A DNA stretch of 64,000 bases from Pseudomonas koreensis (lineage in GTDB: Bacteria; Pseudomonadota; Gammaproteobacteria; Pseudomonadales; Pseudomonadaceae): positions 434,001-498,000 of the forward strand of contig NZ_JAAQYM010000003.1 of assembly GCF_012986595.1 (NCBI RefSeq), read 5' to 3'. Shown one piece after another: positions 19,682 through 28,715 of this stretch. The stretch's first letter is position 1. Every line of letters begins with the position of its first letter. Under the pieces are notes generated by a model that had not been told where the DNA came from, ran no database searches, and saw nothing but the letters and a program-made list of their open reading frames with translations. The position numbers and the translations under genes are program-made.

Positions 19682-20755
19682 TCAACCCTCGGAATAGAGC
19701 CTTGGCACGCGACGCAGGTTGCAGAAGATCTGGTACGGAATGGTGTCCGCCCACTTTGCCACTTCGCTGGCGAGGATGGTTTTGCCCCACAGCTCGACGG
19801 TCGAACCAAGGCCGGCTTCCGGCACATCGGTCAGGTCGATACAGAGCATGTCCATCGACACGCGGCCAAGTATGCGGCTGCGTTTGCCGGCGACCAGCAC
19901 CGGTGTGCCGGTTGGCGCGTGACGCGGGTAGCCATCGGCGTACCCCATCGCAACCACGCCGATGCGCATCGGTTTGTCGGTGATGAATCTGGCACCGTAG
20001 CCGATCGGCTCGCCGGCGGGCAGTTCGCGCACACAGATGACTTTCGATTCGAGGGTCATCACCGGTTGCAGGCGCTCGGCCACGGCGTTGGCTTCTTCGA
20101 ACGGGGTCGCGCCGTACAGCATGATGCCCGGGCGCACCCAGTCGCTGTGGATCTGCGGCCAACCGAGCACGGCCGGCGAGTTGCGCAGGCTGACTTCGGC
20201 GGTCAGGCCCTGACGGGCAGCCTCGAACACCGCGACCTGATCGGCGCTGCTCTGCTCGTGCAGCTCATCGGCGCGGGCGAAGTGGCTCATCAGCACGATC
20301 TTCGCCACTTTGCCGCTGGCCAGCAGGCGTTGATAGGCCGCCGCGTAATCCTTCGGATGCAGACCCACACGGTGCATGCCCGAATCGAGCTTCAGCCACA
20401 CGGTGATCGGTTTGCTCAATGCCGCCTGCTCGATGGCTTCGAGCTGCCATAGCGAATGCACCACGGTCCAGAAATCATGCTCGACGATGAGCGCCAGTTC
20501 ATCGGCCTCGAAGATCCCTTCGAGCAACAATACCGGGCCCTTGATACCGGCCGCGCGCAGCTCCAGCGCCTCTTCGATGCAGGCGACGGCAAACCCGTCG
20601 GCCTCGGCTTCCAGCGCCTGGGCGCAACGCACTGCGCCGTGACCGTAGGCATCAGCCTTGATCACTGCCAGCGCCTTGGCGCCGGTGACTTCGCGGGCAA
20701 TTCGGTAGTTGTGGCGCAGGGCTTCTAGGTCGATCAGGGCACGGGCAGGACGCAT
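19682..20755 (-). CDS. dadX: Catabolic alanine racemase DadX
   Basis: 357 residues, standard length. The PLP lysine lies in [14 protein letters not shown] near the N-terminus, and the second catalytic tyrosine in [14 protein letters not shown]. It racemises L-alanine to D-alanine for oxidation by DadA. Last gene of the dadA-ridA-dadX unit on the minus strand, the order known in Pseudomonas. Lrp, encoded divergently upstream of dadA, is the known activator. Confidence 0.95.
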   Translation of the reverse strand: MRPARALIDLEALRHNYRIAREVTGAKALAVIKADAYGHGAVRCAQALEAEADGFAVACIEEALELRAAGIKGPVLLLEGIFEADELALIVEHDFWTVVHSLWQLEAIEQAALSKPITVWLKLDSGMHRVGLHPKDYAAAYQRLLASGKVAKIVLMSHFARADELHEQSSADQVAVFEAARQGLTAEVSLRNSPAVLGWPQIHSDWVRPGIMLYGATPFEEANAVAERLQPVMTLESKVICVRELPAGEPIGYGARFITDKPMRIGVVAMGYADGYPRHAPTGTPVLVAGKRSRILGRVSMDMLCIDLTDVPEAGLGSTVELWGKTILASEVAKWADTIPYQIFCNLRRVPRLYSEG

Positions 20756-20850
20756 GGCGGCAGACTTCTAGGCGGTCATGGGAAGAAAAACCGGCGCCGA
20801 CTGACGACGTGAACCGCCAACAGCGCCGGGAGAGGGATCTTTACAACGAG

Positions 20851-21204
20851 TTATGGCAACGCGGCGACGATGGAGATCTCGACCAGGATGCTCGGCTTGG
20901 CCATCTTCGCTTCGACGGTGGCACGGGCCGGGGCAGCGCCTTTGGGCAGCCATTGGTCCCACACCGAGTTCATCCCGGCAAAGTGCGCCTCGATGTCGTT
21001 CAGGTAGATCGTTGCCGACAGCAGATGCTGCTTGTCAGTCCCGGCCAGATCGAGCAAGCGCTCGATATTGGCGAGCACCTCGCGGGTCTGTTGCTCAACC
21101 CCGGCGTTGAAGTCGTCGCCGACCTGCCCGGCCAAATACACGGTGCCGTTGTGGCTGACGATCTGACTCATGCGCTCATTGGTGAGCTGGCGCTGGATTG
21201 CCAT
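20851..21204 (-). CDS. RidA-family protein in the dad operon
   Basis: 117 residues of the RidA/YjgF family ([39 protein letters not shown]) with the conserved arginine that binds the imine carboxylate. RidA proteins hydrolyse reactive enamines/imines. DadA releases imino acids, so a dedicated RidA here makes functional sense. Its first 29 bases overlap the 3' end of dadA in another frame, and an AGGAG site inside dadA drives it, indicating coupled translation. Confidence 0.9.
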   Translation of the reverse strand: MAIQRQLTNERMSQIVSHNGTVYLAGQVGDDFNAGVEQQTREVLANIERLLDLAGTDKQHLLSATIYLNDIEAHFAGMNSVWDQWLPKGAAPARATVEAKMAKPSILVEISIVAALP

Positions 21205-22480
21205 GTTTTGCGGACTCCTGAGGCTTGTTGCCGTAACGGGAAATATCGAGGCCTTCGGCGCTGATCTGCGGCTTTTTCTTCGCCATCAGATCGGCCAGCA
21301 AACGACCGGAACCGCACGCCATGGTCCAACCCAGGGTGCCGTGACCGGTGTTGAGGAACAGATTCTTGAACGGCGTGGCGCCCACGATCGGCGTGCCATC
21401 CGGGGTAGTCGGACGCAGGCCGGTCCAGAAGCTCGCTTCGGCCAGATTGCCGCCCTGAGGATAAAGGTCGTTGACGATCATCTCCAGGGTTTCGCGCCGA
21501 CGCGGGTTCAGCGACAGGTCAAAACCGGCGATCTCCGCCATGCCGCCGACGCGGATGCGGTTGTCGAAACGGGTGATCGCGACCTTGTAGGTCTCGTCGA
21601 GAATGGTCGAGGTCGGGGCCATGTCCGGGTTGGTGATCGGCACGGTCAGCGAGTAGCCCTTGAGCGGATACACCGGGGCCTTGATGCCCAGCGGCTTGAG
21701 CAGTTGCGGCGAGTAGCTGCCGAGCGCCAGCACGTAGCGGTCGGCGGTTTCCAGTTTTCCGTCGATCCATACACCGTTGATGCGGTCACCGGCGTAATCG
21801 AGGCGCTGGATGTCCTGGCCGAAGCGGAATTCCACACCGAGTTTCACGGCCATTTCAGCCAGGCGTGTGGTGAACATCTGGCAGTCACCGGTCTGGTCGT
21901 TTGGCAGACGCAGGGCGCCGGCGAGGATGTCGGTAACATTGGCCAGAGCCGGCTCGACGCGGGCAATGCCGGCGCGGTCGAGGACTTCAAACGGTACGCC
22001 GGACTCTTTCAGCACGGCGATGTCTTTGGCGGCGCCATCGAGTTGCGCCTGAGTGCGAAACAGCTGAGTAGTGCCGAGGCTCCGGCCTTCGTAGGCGATG
22101 TCGGTTTCTGCGCGCAGTTCGTCGAGGCAGTCGCGGCTGTACTCGGACAGACGCACCATGCGCTCCTTGTTCACCGCGTAACGGTTGGCGGTGCAGTTGC
22201 GCAGCATCTGCGCCATCCACAGGTACTGGTCGATGTCGGCGGTGGCCTTGATCGCCAGCGGCGCGTGCCGCTGCAGCAACCACTTGATGGCCTTGAGCGG
22301 CACGCCCGGGGCAGCCCACGGCGAGGCATAGCCTGGCGACACCTGGCCGGCGTTGGCGAAACTGGTCTCCATGGCCACGGCTGGCTGCCGGTCGACCACC
22401 ACCACTTCAAACCCGGCACGGGCCAGATAGTAAGCACTGGCGGTACCGATGACGCCGCTACCCAAGACCATTACGCGCAT
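21176..22480 (-). CDS. dadA: D-amino acid dehydrogenase small subunit DadA
   Basis: 434 residues. The FAD dinucleotide fold begins at once ([20 protein letters not shown]), then [20 protein letters not shown], and the C-terminal FAD motif [16 protein letters not shown]. It oxidises D-alanine and other D-amino acids to 2-oxo acids and ammonia at the inner membrane. A frame upstream to 22495 exists, but ATG 22480 follows GAGGGATA and gives the canonical N-terminus. First gene of the dadA-ridA-dadX operon, divergent from lrp. Confidence 0.96.
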   Translation of the reverse strand: MRVMVLGSGVIGTASAYYLARAGFEVVVVDRQPAVAMETSFANAGQVSPGYASPWAAPGVPLKAIKWLLQRHAPLAIKATADIDQYLWMAQMLRNCTANRYAVNKERMVRLSEYSRDCLDELRAETDIAYEGRSLGTTQLFRTQAQLDGAAKDIAVLKESGVPFEVLDRAGIARVEPALANVTDILAGALRLPNDQTGDCQMFTTRLAEMAVKLGVEFRFGQDIQRLDYAGDRINGVWIDGKLETADRYVLALGSYSPQLLKPLGIKAPVYPLKGYSLTVPITNPDMAPTSTILDETYKVAITRFDNRIRVGGMAEIAGFDLSLNPRRRETLEMIVNDLYPQGGNLAEASFWTGLRPTTPDGTPIVGATPFKNLFLNTGHGTLGWTMACGSGRLLADLMAKKKPQISAEGLDISRYGNKPQESAKHGNPAPAHQ

Positions 22481-22579
22481 TTTTGTATCCCTCATCGCGG
22501 CAGGGCCGCGTACGTCTGTTGTTAGAGCAATGATGCGCGCAGTGTAAAAAAGAATGGCCAGTGCATTTCACTATATAAG

Positions 22580-22594
22580 CGCCTATATTTGGCG
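22580..22594. promoter_or_regulatory. Possible Lrp/dad operator palindrome
   Basis: CGCC-TATATTT-GGCG is an inverted repeat with an AT centre in the 156-base gap between the divergent dadA and lrp starts. Lrp is known to activate the dad operon in Pseudomonas by binding this gap. The element is visible; its function is inference. Confidence 0.3.
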
Positions 22595-22636
22595 ACAATT
22601 CTCGGCAAAAACCCTTTTCACGGAGGCGCATCCCCT

Positions 22637-23125
22637 ATGCGTACCAACACTCAGACCAAACGTGAGCTGGACAAGATCGACCGCAACATCTTGCGGATCC
22701 TGCAGGCGGACGGACGGATATCGTTTACCGAACTCGGCGAGAAGGTGGGCCTGTCCACCACGCCGTGTACGGAGCGGGTGCGGCGGCTGGAGCGCGAGGG
22801 GATCATCATGGGCTACAACGCCCGGCTCAATCCGCAGCATTTGAAGGGTAGCCTGCTGGTGTTTGTCGAGATCAGCCTCGACTACAAATCCGGCGACACT
22901 TTCGAAGAGTTCCGACGCGCGGTGCTGAAATTGCCGCACGTGCTGGAGTGTCACCTGGTGTCAGGGGATTTCGACTATCTGGTGAAAGCGCGGATTTCCG
23001 AGATGGCCTCGTATCGCAAGCTGCTGGGCGACATTCTGTTGAAGCTGCCGCATGTGCGCGAGTCCAAGAGCTATATCGTGATGGAAGAGGTGAAGGAGAG
23101 CTTGAGCTTACCGATTCCAGACTGA
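22637..23125 (+). CDS. lrp: Leucine-responsive regulatory protein Lrp
   Basis: 162 residues. N-terminal AsnC-type HTH (LDKIDRNILRILQADGRISF, TELGEKVGLSTTPCTERVRR) and a C-terminal RAM sensor domain (VFVEISLDYKS..., VLECHLVSGDFDYLVKARI). The ATG at 22637 follows GGAGG; a 16-codon upstream extension has no such site. It is the regulator linked to dadA-dadX in Pseudomonas, responding to alanine and leucine. Divergent from dadA. Confidence 0.94.
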   Translation: MRTNTQTKRELDKIDRNILRILQADGRISFTELGEKVGLSTTPCTERVRRLEREGIIMGYNARLNPQHLKGSLLVFVEISLDYKSGDTFEEFRRAVLKLPHVLECHLVSGDFDYLVKARISEMASYRKLLGDILLKLPHVRESKSYIVMEEVKESLSLPIPD

Positions 23126-23142
23126 AGATTGGTGGCACTCCA

Positions 23143-23209
23143 TTCGCGAGCAGGCTCGCTCCCACAGAGGAATGCATTCCAAATGTGGGAGCGAGCCTGC
23201 TCGCGAAAG
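23143..23209. repeat. REP pair, GGGAGCGAGCC family
   Basis: Inverted copies of GGGAGCGAGCCTGCTCGCGA around a 25-base spacer, in the convergent gap between lrp and the YkgJ-type gene. Confidence 0.92.
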
Positions 23210-23235
23210 CCGCAAATCGGTCGGGAGTGAACCCG

Positions 23236-23589
23236 CTAAACCAACACCTGCCGATTCGCCGCCATGTACTCGAATATCTGCTTCTCCACTCGCGGATGAA
23301 TCAACTCCACCGGCCCCCGTCCATTCGGGCACGGCAACGTCTTCGTCGTGCCGAACAACCGGCAAATCAGCGGCCGTTCTTCATACACCGTGCAGCCATT
23401 GGGCCCCAGGTGCACGCAGTTCAGCTCCTCCATCGCCGCATCCTGCTCGGCGCGGGTCTTGCGCGGCAGGCGTGACATTTCTTCCGGCGAAGTGGTCACC
23501 GGACCGCAGCAGTCATGGCAGCCCGGCACGCAGGCGAACGTGGGGATCTGCTGACGCAGGTCGCGAATTGTCTGGCGGTTGCAGCTCAT
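23236..23589 (-). CDS. YkgJ-family cysteine-cluster protein
   Basis: 117 residues with eight cysteines in the CxCC pattern of the zinc/iron-chelating YkgJ family: FACVPGCHDCCG, LNCVHLGPNGCTVYEERPLICR and LPCPN. The family is thought to bind an Fe-S cluster or zinc; the role is unknown. The frame extends to 23652, but the conserved part begins at MSCNRQ (ATG 23589). Divergent from the PauB-like oxidase gene. Confidence 0.85.
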   Translation of the reverse strand: MSCNRQTIRDLRQQIPTFACVPGCHDCCGPVTTSPEEMSRLPRKTRAEQDAAMEELNCVHLGPNGCTVYEERPLICRLFGTTKTLPCPNGRGPVELIHPRVEKQIFEYMAANRQVLV

Positions 23590-23735
23590 CGAAACGGTAA
23601 CCCACATGAATAGGCGGCAATTGTGCCGCAAAAGCCGCGATCCAGACAGCAACGGCCGACCAGTGTTGCCCGTGTTCGGGCGTGCGGCTTATGCTCCGTC
23701 AAATTTTCTCGACACTCAGCCGTTGGATGACGCCC

Positions 23736-25046
23736 ATGAATGCCCGCGCCCGAACCTTCGCGAGCCAACCCCACGTTGCCTCTTATTACGCCGCCAGCAG
23801 CCTGCCGCAGCCTGATCATCCGCAACTGCAAGGTGAAGTGATTGCCGACGTGTGCGTGGTCGGCGGCGGCTTCTCCGGGCTGAACACCGCGCTGGAACTG
23901 GCCGAACGCGGCCTCAGCGTGGTGTTGCTGGAAGCGCACCGGATCGGCTGGGGTGCCAGTGGCCGTAACGGCGGGCAGTTGATTCGCGGGGTCGGTCACG
24001 GCCTCGATCAGTTCGCCAACGTCATCGGTGCCGACGGCGTACGCCAGATGAAACTCATGGGCCTGGAAGCGGTGGAAATCGTTCGCCAGCGGGTTGAGCA
24101 GTTCCAGATCCAGTGCGACTTGACCTGGGGCTACTGCGACCTCGCCAACAAGCCTGCCGACCTCGAAGGCTTTGCCGAAGACGCCGAAGAACTGCGCGGC
24201 CTCGGCTATCGCTACGAAACCCGCTTGCTGCAAGCCAACGACATGCACACCGTGGTCGGCTCCAAGCGTTATGTCGGCGGCTTGATCGACATGGGATCAG
24301 GGCATCTGCACCCGCTGAACCTGGCGCTCGGCGAGGCCGCTGCCGCGCAGCAACTGGGGGTCAAACTGTTTGAGCAGTCGGCCGTCACCCGCATCGATTA
24401 CGGCCCGGAAGTGCGCGTGCACAGCGCACAAGGTTCGGTGCATGCCAAGACCCTGGTGCTGGGCTGCAACGCCTACCTCAATGACCTCAACCCGCAACTG
24501 AGCGGCAAGGTCCTGCCCGCCGGCAGTTACATCATCGCCACCGAGCCGCTGAGTGAAGCCCAGGCTCACGCCCTGCTGCCGCAAAACATGGCGGTCTGCG
24601 ACCAGCGGGTGGCGCTGGATTACTACCGCCTCTCGGCGGACCGCCGCTTGTTGTTCGGCGGTGCCTGCCATTATTCGGGACGCGATCCGAAAGACATCGG
24701 CGCGTACATGCAGCCGAAGATGCTCGAAGTCTTTCCGCAGCTGGCCGGGGTGAAGATCGACTATCAGTGGGGTGGGATGATCGGCATCGGTGCCAACCGT
24801 CTGCCGCAGATCGGCCGACTCAATGATCAGCCGAACGTGTATTACGCCCAGGCCTATTCCGGGCACGGGGTGAATGCCACGCACCTGGCGGGCAAACTGC
24901 TGGCCGAGGCGATCAGTGGGCAGCACAGTGGCGGGTTCGACCTGTTTGCCAAGGTGCCGCACATCACCTTCCCGGGGGGCAAACATTTGCGCTCGCCGCT
25001 GCTGGCGCTGGGGATGTTGTGGCATCGACTTAAAGAGTTGGTCTGA
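23736..25046 (+). CDS. FAD-dependent oxidoreductase, PauB/PuuB-like
   Basis: 436 residues of the DAO family: FAD fold VIADVCVVGGGFSGLNTALELAE, GASGRNGGQ, and C-terminal GMIGIGANRLPQIGRL with QAYSGHGVNATHLAGKLLAEA. It matches gamma-glutamylputrescine oxidases (PuuB) and, by position between lrp and kauB, the PauB paralogue PA5309 (PauB4). Such enzymes oxidise glutamylated polyamines to the aldehyde that KauB takes on. In-frame starts at 23682 and 23727 exist; 23736 has GGATGA at the right distance. Substrate specificity is inference. Confidence 0.85.
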   Translation: MNARARTFASQPHVASYYAASSLPQPDHPQLQGEVIADVCVVGGGFSGLNTALELAERGLSVVLLEAHRIGWGASGRNGGQLIRGVGHGLDQFANVIGADGVRQMKLMGLEAVEIVRQRVEQFQIQCDLTWGYCDLANKPADLEGFAEDAEELRGLGYRYETRLLQANDMHTVVGSKRYVGGLIDMGSGHLHPLNLALGEAAAAQQLGVKLFEQSAVTRIDYGPEVRVHSAQGSVHAKTLVLGCNAYLNDLNPQLSGKVLPAGSYIIATEPLSEAQAHALLPQNMAVCDQRVALDYYRLSADRRLLFGGACHYSGRDPKDIGAYMQPKMLEVFPQLAGVKIDYQWGGMIGIGANRLPQIGRLNDQPNVYYAQAYSGHGVNATHLAGKLLAEAISGQHSGGFDLFAKVPHITFPGGKHLRSPLLALGMLWHRLKELV

Positions 25047-25055
25047 AGTTGATCC

Positions 25056-25137
25056 CCTGTAGGAGCTGCCGCAGGCTGCGATCTTTTGATCTTTAAATAC
25101 AAAGTCAAAAGATCGCAGCCTGCGGCAGCTCCTACAG
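25056..25137. repeat. REP pair, GTAGGAGCTG family
   Basis: Inverted copies of GTAGGAGCTGCCGCAGGCTG plus CGATCTTTTG with a short spacer, in the convergent gap between the oxidase and the DUF1127 gene. The arms can form a long hairpin. Confidence 0.93.
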
Positions 25138-25153
25138 AGGACATTTCAATGAG

Positions 25154-25399
25154 TCAGATCCGCCAGAACGGCTTCAACCCCTCCTCCAGCGCCTGCTCGC
25201 GGGTCAGCCCGACATCCTTCAGCTGCTCCGGCGTCAGTTCCAGCAACGCCTTGCGCGTGTGCAGACGATGCCAGAACAGGCCCCAGCGACTCAGGCCGGA
25301 CGGTGCGTTGCGCAACATCTCGTTGCGCGCACTGTCCCTCTGCCCTGCCTCCAGTTCCTGACTGTGTAACGTCAGCCGCACATCGCTCAAGCCGTTCAT
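25154..25399 (-). CDS. DUF1127 small arginine-rich protein
   Basis: 81 residues. The C-terminal half carries the DUF1127 (YjiS-like) motif: WHRLHTRKALLELTPEQLKD with GLTREQALEEGLKPFWR. DUF1127 proteins are short and often RNA-linked or stress/metabolism-linked, of mostly unknown role. GGAG precedes the ATG. Divergent from a MocR-type regulator across 179 bases that contain repeated TACAGAT half-sites, so it is the likely target of that regulator. Confidence 0.88.
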   Translation of the reverse strand: MNGLSDVRLTLHSQELEAGQRDSARNEMLRNAPSGLSRWGLFWHRLHTRKALLELTPEQLKDVGLTREQALEEGLKPFWRI

Positions 25400-25462
25400 T
25401 TTTGTCGCTCCTGTTTACTTGGGTAGCCAGAGATTCCATGATGCGCGGGTCGGCAAAAGCAT

Positions 25463-25543
25463 TACAGATTCAACACTTCTGTATTAACTCCATACAGATT
25501 TGCCGTTTTTGCGTCTGAATCACCGATTTTTGCCGCATCTGTA
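25463..25543. promoter_or_regulatory. Probable MocR operator array
   Basis: Four copies of a TACAGAT half-site lie between the DUF1127 and MocR starts: TACAGAT at 25463 and 25493 in direct orientation, and the complement TTCTGTA at 25477 and ATCTGTA at 25537. MocR/GabR-type regulators bind direct and inverted repeats in such divergent gaps. The repeats are visible; the binding is inference. Confidence 0.5.
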
Positions 25544-25578
25544 CTGGTTTAACGAATCACCTGCATCGAGGCAGTGCC

Positions 25579-27000
25579 ATGACCCTGTATGTGAACCTCG
25601 CCGAGCTGCTCGGCACCCGCATCGAACAAGGCTTCTACCGTCCTGGCGATCGCCTGCCTTCGGTGCGCGCCTTGAGCGTAGAACACGGGGTCAGCCTGAG
25701 CACGGTGCAACAGGCCTATCGCATGCTTGAAGACAGCGGCCTGGCAACGCCGAAACCCAAGTCCGGCTACTTTGTGCCAGTCGGGCGCGAGCTGCCGGAG
25801 CTGCCTGCGGTCGGACGTCCGGCGCAGCGGCCGGTGGAGATTTCGCAGTGGGATCAGGTGCTGGAATTGATTCGCGCGGTGCCGCGCAAGGACGTGGTGC
25901 AACTGGGTCGCGGCATGCCCGATGTGACCACGCCAACCATGAAACCGCTGCTGCGCGGACTGGCGCGGATCAGCCGCCGCCAGGACATGCCCGGCCTGTA
26001 TTACGACAACATCCACGGCACCCTCGAACTGCGCGAACAGATCGCCCGGCTGATGCTCGATTCCGGCTGCCAGTTGAGCGCCAGTGACCTGGTCATCACC
26101 ACCGGTTGCCACGAAGCGCTGTCCACCAGCATCCACGCGATCTGCGAGCCGGGCGACATCGTCGCGGTGGATTCGCCGAGCTTTCACGGCGCCATGCAGA
26201 CGCTCAAAGGGCTGGGCATGAAAGCGCTGGAAATCCCCACCGATCCGCTGACCGGGATCAGCCTCGAAGCACTGGAACTGGCGCTGGAGCAATGGCCGAT
26301 CAAGGTCATCCAGATCACGCCCAACTGCAATAACCCGCTGGGCTACATCATGCCGGAGTCGCGCAAACGCGCGCTGCTCAACCTCGCCCAGCGCTTCGAC
26401 GTGGCGATCATCGAAGACGATGTGTATGGCGAACTGTCCTACACCTACCCGCGCCCACGCACGATCAAGTCCTTCGACGAGGACGGCCGCGTGCTGCTGT
26501 GCAGTTCGTTTTCCAAGACCCTGGCGCCAGGGCTGCGCATCGGTTGGGTCGCGCCGGGACGTTATCTGGAGCGGGTGCTGCACATGAAATACATCAGCAC
26601 CGGCTCCACCGCGCCGCAGCCGCAGATTGCCATCGCCGAATTCCTCAAAGGTGGTTACTTCGAACCGCATTTGCGACGGATGCGCGCTCAATACCAACGC
26701 AATCGCGACGCGATGATCGACTGGGTTACCCGTTATTTCCCGGCCGGCACCCGCGCCAGCCGTCCACAGGGCAGCTTCATGCTGTGGGTCGAACTGCCGG
26801 AAGGATTCGATACGCTGAAACTCAATCGGGCGCTGCATGACCAGGGCGTACAGATTGCCGTCGGCAGCATCTTTTCCGCCTCGGGCAAATACCGCAATTG
26901 CCTGCGGATGAACTACGCTGCCAAACCGACACCGCTGATCGAAGAAGCGGTGCGCAAGGTCGGTGCAGCCGCAATCAAATTACTGGCCGAAGCCGACTGA
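25579..27000 (+). CDS. MocR/GabR-family regulator with aminotransferase domain
   Basis: 473 residues. N-terminal GntR winged helix (GTRIEQGFYRPGDRLPSVRA, then LSVEHGVSLSTVQQAYRMLE), a linker, and a fold-type I aminotransferase domain with the PLP lysine in CSSFSKTLAPGLRIGW, plus ITPNCNNPLGY and IIEDDVYGELSY. MocR proteins use PLP as sensor and control nearby metabolic genes. The effector here is unknown. The start follows GAGG. Divergent from the DUF1127 gene, with an array of TACAGAT half-sites between them. Confidence 0.93.
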   Translation: MTLYVNLAELLGTRIEQGFYRPGDRLPSVRALSVEHGVSLSTVQQAYRMLEDSGLATPKPKSGYFVPVGRELPELPAVGRPAQRPVEISQWDQVLELIRAVPRKDVVQLGRGMPDVTTPTMKPLLRGLARISRRQDMPGLYYDNIHGTLELREQIARLMLDSGCQLSASDLVITTGCHEALSTSIHAICEPGDIVAVDSPSFHGAMQTLKGLGMKALEIPTDPLTGISLEALELALEQWPIKVIQITPNCNNPLGYIMPESRKRALLNLAQRFDVAIIEDDVYGELSYTYPRPRTIKSFDEDGRVLLCSSFSKTLAPGLRIGWVAPGRYLERVLHMKYISTGSTAPQPQIAIAEFLKGGYFEPHLRRMRAQYQRNRDAMIDWVTRYFPAGTRASRPQGSFMLWVELPEGFDTLKLNRALHDQGVQIAVGSIFSASGKYRNCLRMNYAAKPTPLIEEAVRKVGAAAIKLLAEAD

Positions 27001-27060
27001 CTTTTTTCGAGTGATCAGCGTCCATATGCCGACCTTTGCCGCCGACCGGAATGATCCTAC

Positions 27061-28629
27061 GTGAGCTTCAGACAGCCCCTACTCGCTTTGCTGATGTTCG
27101 CCTCGCTCCTGAGCGGCTGCGCCAGCCTCGATGTGCCACGTGAGCCGAGCCAGGCGCTGCCGGCGTCGGACTCCAGTTTCGGCCGCTCGATCCAGGCCCA
27201 GGCCGCGCCCTGGCAGGGCCGTTCCGGCTTTCGCCTGCTGTCCAACAGCAGCGAAGCCTTCACCGCCCGTGCTGAACTGATCCGCAACGCGCAAACCAGC
27301 CTCGACTTGCAGTACTACATCGTCCATGACGGCGTCAGCACGCGGATGCTCGTGGAAGAACTGCTCAAGGCCGCCGACCGTGGCGTGCGCGTGCGCATCC
27401 TGCTCGACGACACCACCAGCGACGGCCTCGACACGATCATCGCCACACTGGCCGCGCATCCCCAGATCCAGATCCGCCTGTTCAACCCGCTGCACCTGGG
27501 TCGCAGCACGGGCGTGACCCGCGCCGCCGGACGTCTGTTCAACCTGTCGCTGCAACACCGGCGCATGCACAACAAACTGTTCCTGGCGGACAACAGCGTG
27601 GCCATCGTCGGCGGACGCAATCTGGGCGATGAGTATTTCGATGCCGAGCCGAACCTGAATTTCACCGACATCGACATGCTCAGCGTCGGCCCGGTGGCCG
27701 AGCAGCTCGGGCACAGTTTCGATCAGTACTGGAACAGCGCGCTGAGCAAGCCGATCGACGAATTCCTCTCCAGCAAACCGACCGCCAAAGACCTGCAGAA
27801 CACCCGCACGCGCCTGGAAGAATCGCTGGACGAAACCCGCAAACAGAATCACGCGCTGTATCAACAGTTGATGACGTTCAAGACCGCACCGCGCATGGAC
27901 ATCTGGCGCAAGGAACTGATCTGGGCCTGGAACCAGGCGCTGTGGGATGCCCCAAGCAAGGTGCTGGCCAAGGACGAGCCGGACCCGCAATTGCTGCTGA
28001 CCACCCAACTGGCGCCGGAGCTGCGGGGTGTCAGCAAAGAGCTGATCATGATCTCGGCGTATTTCGTGCCCGGCCAGCCGGGGCTGGTGTACCTGACCGG
28101 CCGCGCCGACGCCGGGGTGTCGGTGAGCCTGCTGACCAACGCCCTGGAAGCCACCGACGTGCCGGCGGTGCACGGCGGTTACGCGCCGTACCGCAAGGCG
28201 CTGCTGGAGCACGGGGTGAAACTGTATGAGCTGCGCCGTCAGCCTGGGGATAACTACGGCAGCGGACCGCACCTGTTTTACAGCAAGTCGTTTCGCGGCT
28301 CGGATTCCAGCCTGCACAGCAAGGCGATGATTTTCGACCGGCAGAAAGCGTTTATCGGCTCATTCAACTTCGACCCGCGCTCGGTGCTGTGGAACACCGA
28401 AGTCGGGGTCCTGGTGGACAGCCCGGAACTGGCCGAGCACGTGCGCGAACTGGCTTTGCAGGGTATGGCGCCAGCGCTGAGTTATCAGGCAAAACTGCAG
28501 GATGGCAAGATTGTCTGGGTGACCGAAGACAACGGCCAGATGCACACACTGACCAAGGAGCCGGGGAGCTGGTGGCGGCGCTTCAATGCGTGGTTCAGCA
28601 CCACTGTGGGTCTGGAGCGGATGCTTTAA
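27061..28629 (+). CDS. Phospholipase D-family lipoprotein (cardiolipin synthase C-like)
   Basis: 522 residues from GTG 27061. A lipobox (LLSGC, Cys near residue 20) predicts a lipoprotein. Two HKD motifs are complete: HNKLFLADNSVAIVGGRN and HSKAMIFDRQKAFIGSFN. The spacing and the YYIV and RNLGDEYFD elements match ClsC/YmdC-type cardiolipin synthases and related PLD proteins. It probably acts on phospholipids at the envelope. No YmdB-like partner is adjacent. The next gene is convergent, with a REP pair between. Confidence 0.86.
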   Translation: MSFRQPLLALLMFASLLSGCASLDVPREPSQALPASDSSFGRSIQAQAAPWQGRSGFRLLSNSSEAFTARAELIRNAQTSLDLQYYIVHDGVSTRMLVEELLKAADRGVRVRILLDDTTSDGLDTIIATLAAHPQIQIRLFNPLHLGRSTGVTRAAGRLFNLSLQHRRMHNKLFLADNSVAIVGGRNLGDEYFDAEPNLNFTDIDMLSVGPVAEQLGHSFDQYWNSALSKPIDEFLSSKPTAKDLQNTRTRLEESLDETRKQNHALYQQLMTFKTAPRMDIWRKELIWAWNQALWDAPSKVLAKDEPDPQLLLTTQLAPELRGVSKELIMISAYFVPGQPGLVYLTGRADAGVSVSLLTNALEATDVPAVHGGYAPYRKALLEHGVKLYELRRQPGDNYGSGPHLFYSKSFRGSDSSLHSKAMIFDRQKAFIGSFNFDPRSVLWNTEVGVLVDSPELAEHVRELALQGMAPALSYQAKLQDGKIVWVTEDNGQMHTLTKEPGSWWRRFNAWFSTTVGLERML

Positions 28630-28634
28630 ATAGC

Positions 28635-28711
28635 AAAAGATCGCAGCCTGCGGCAGCTCCTACACTGGAATGCGGTATCCCTGTAGGAGCTGCCGCAGGC
28701 TGCGATCTTTT
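28635..28711. repeat. REP pair, GTAGGAGCTG family
   Basis: Inverted copies of GTAGGAGCTGCCGCAGGCTG plus CGATCTTTT between the convergent PLD and MFS genes; it ends four bases before the MFS stop. Confidence 0.93.
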
Positions 28712-28715
28712 GACC

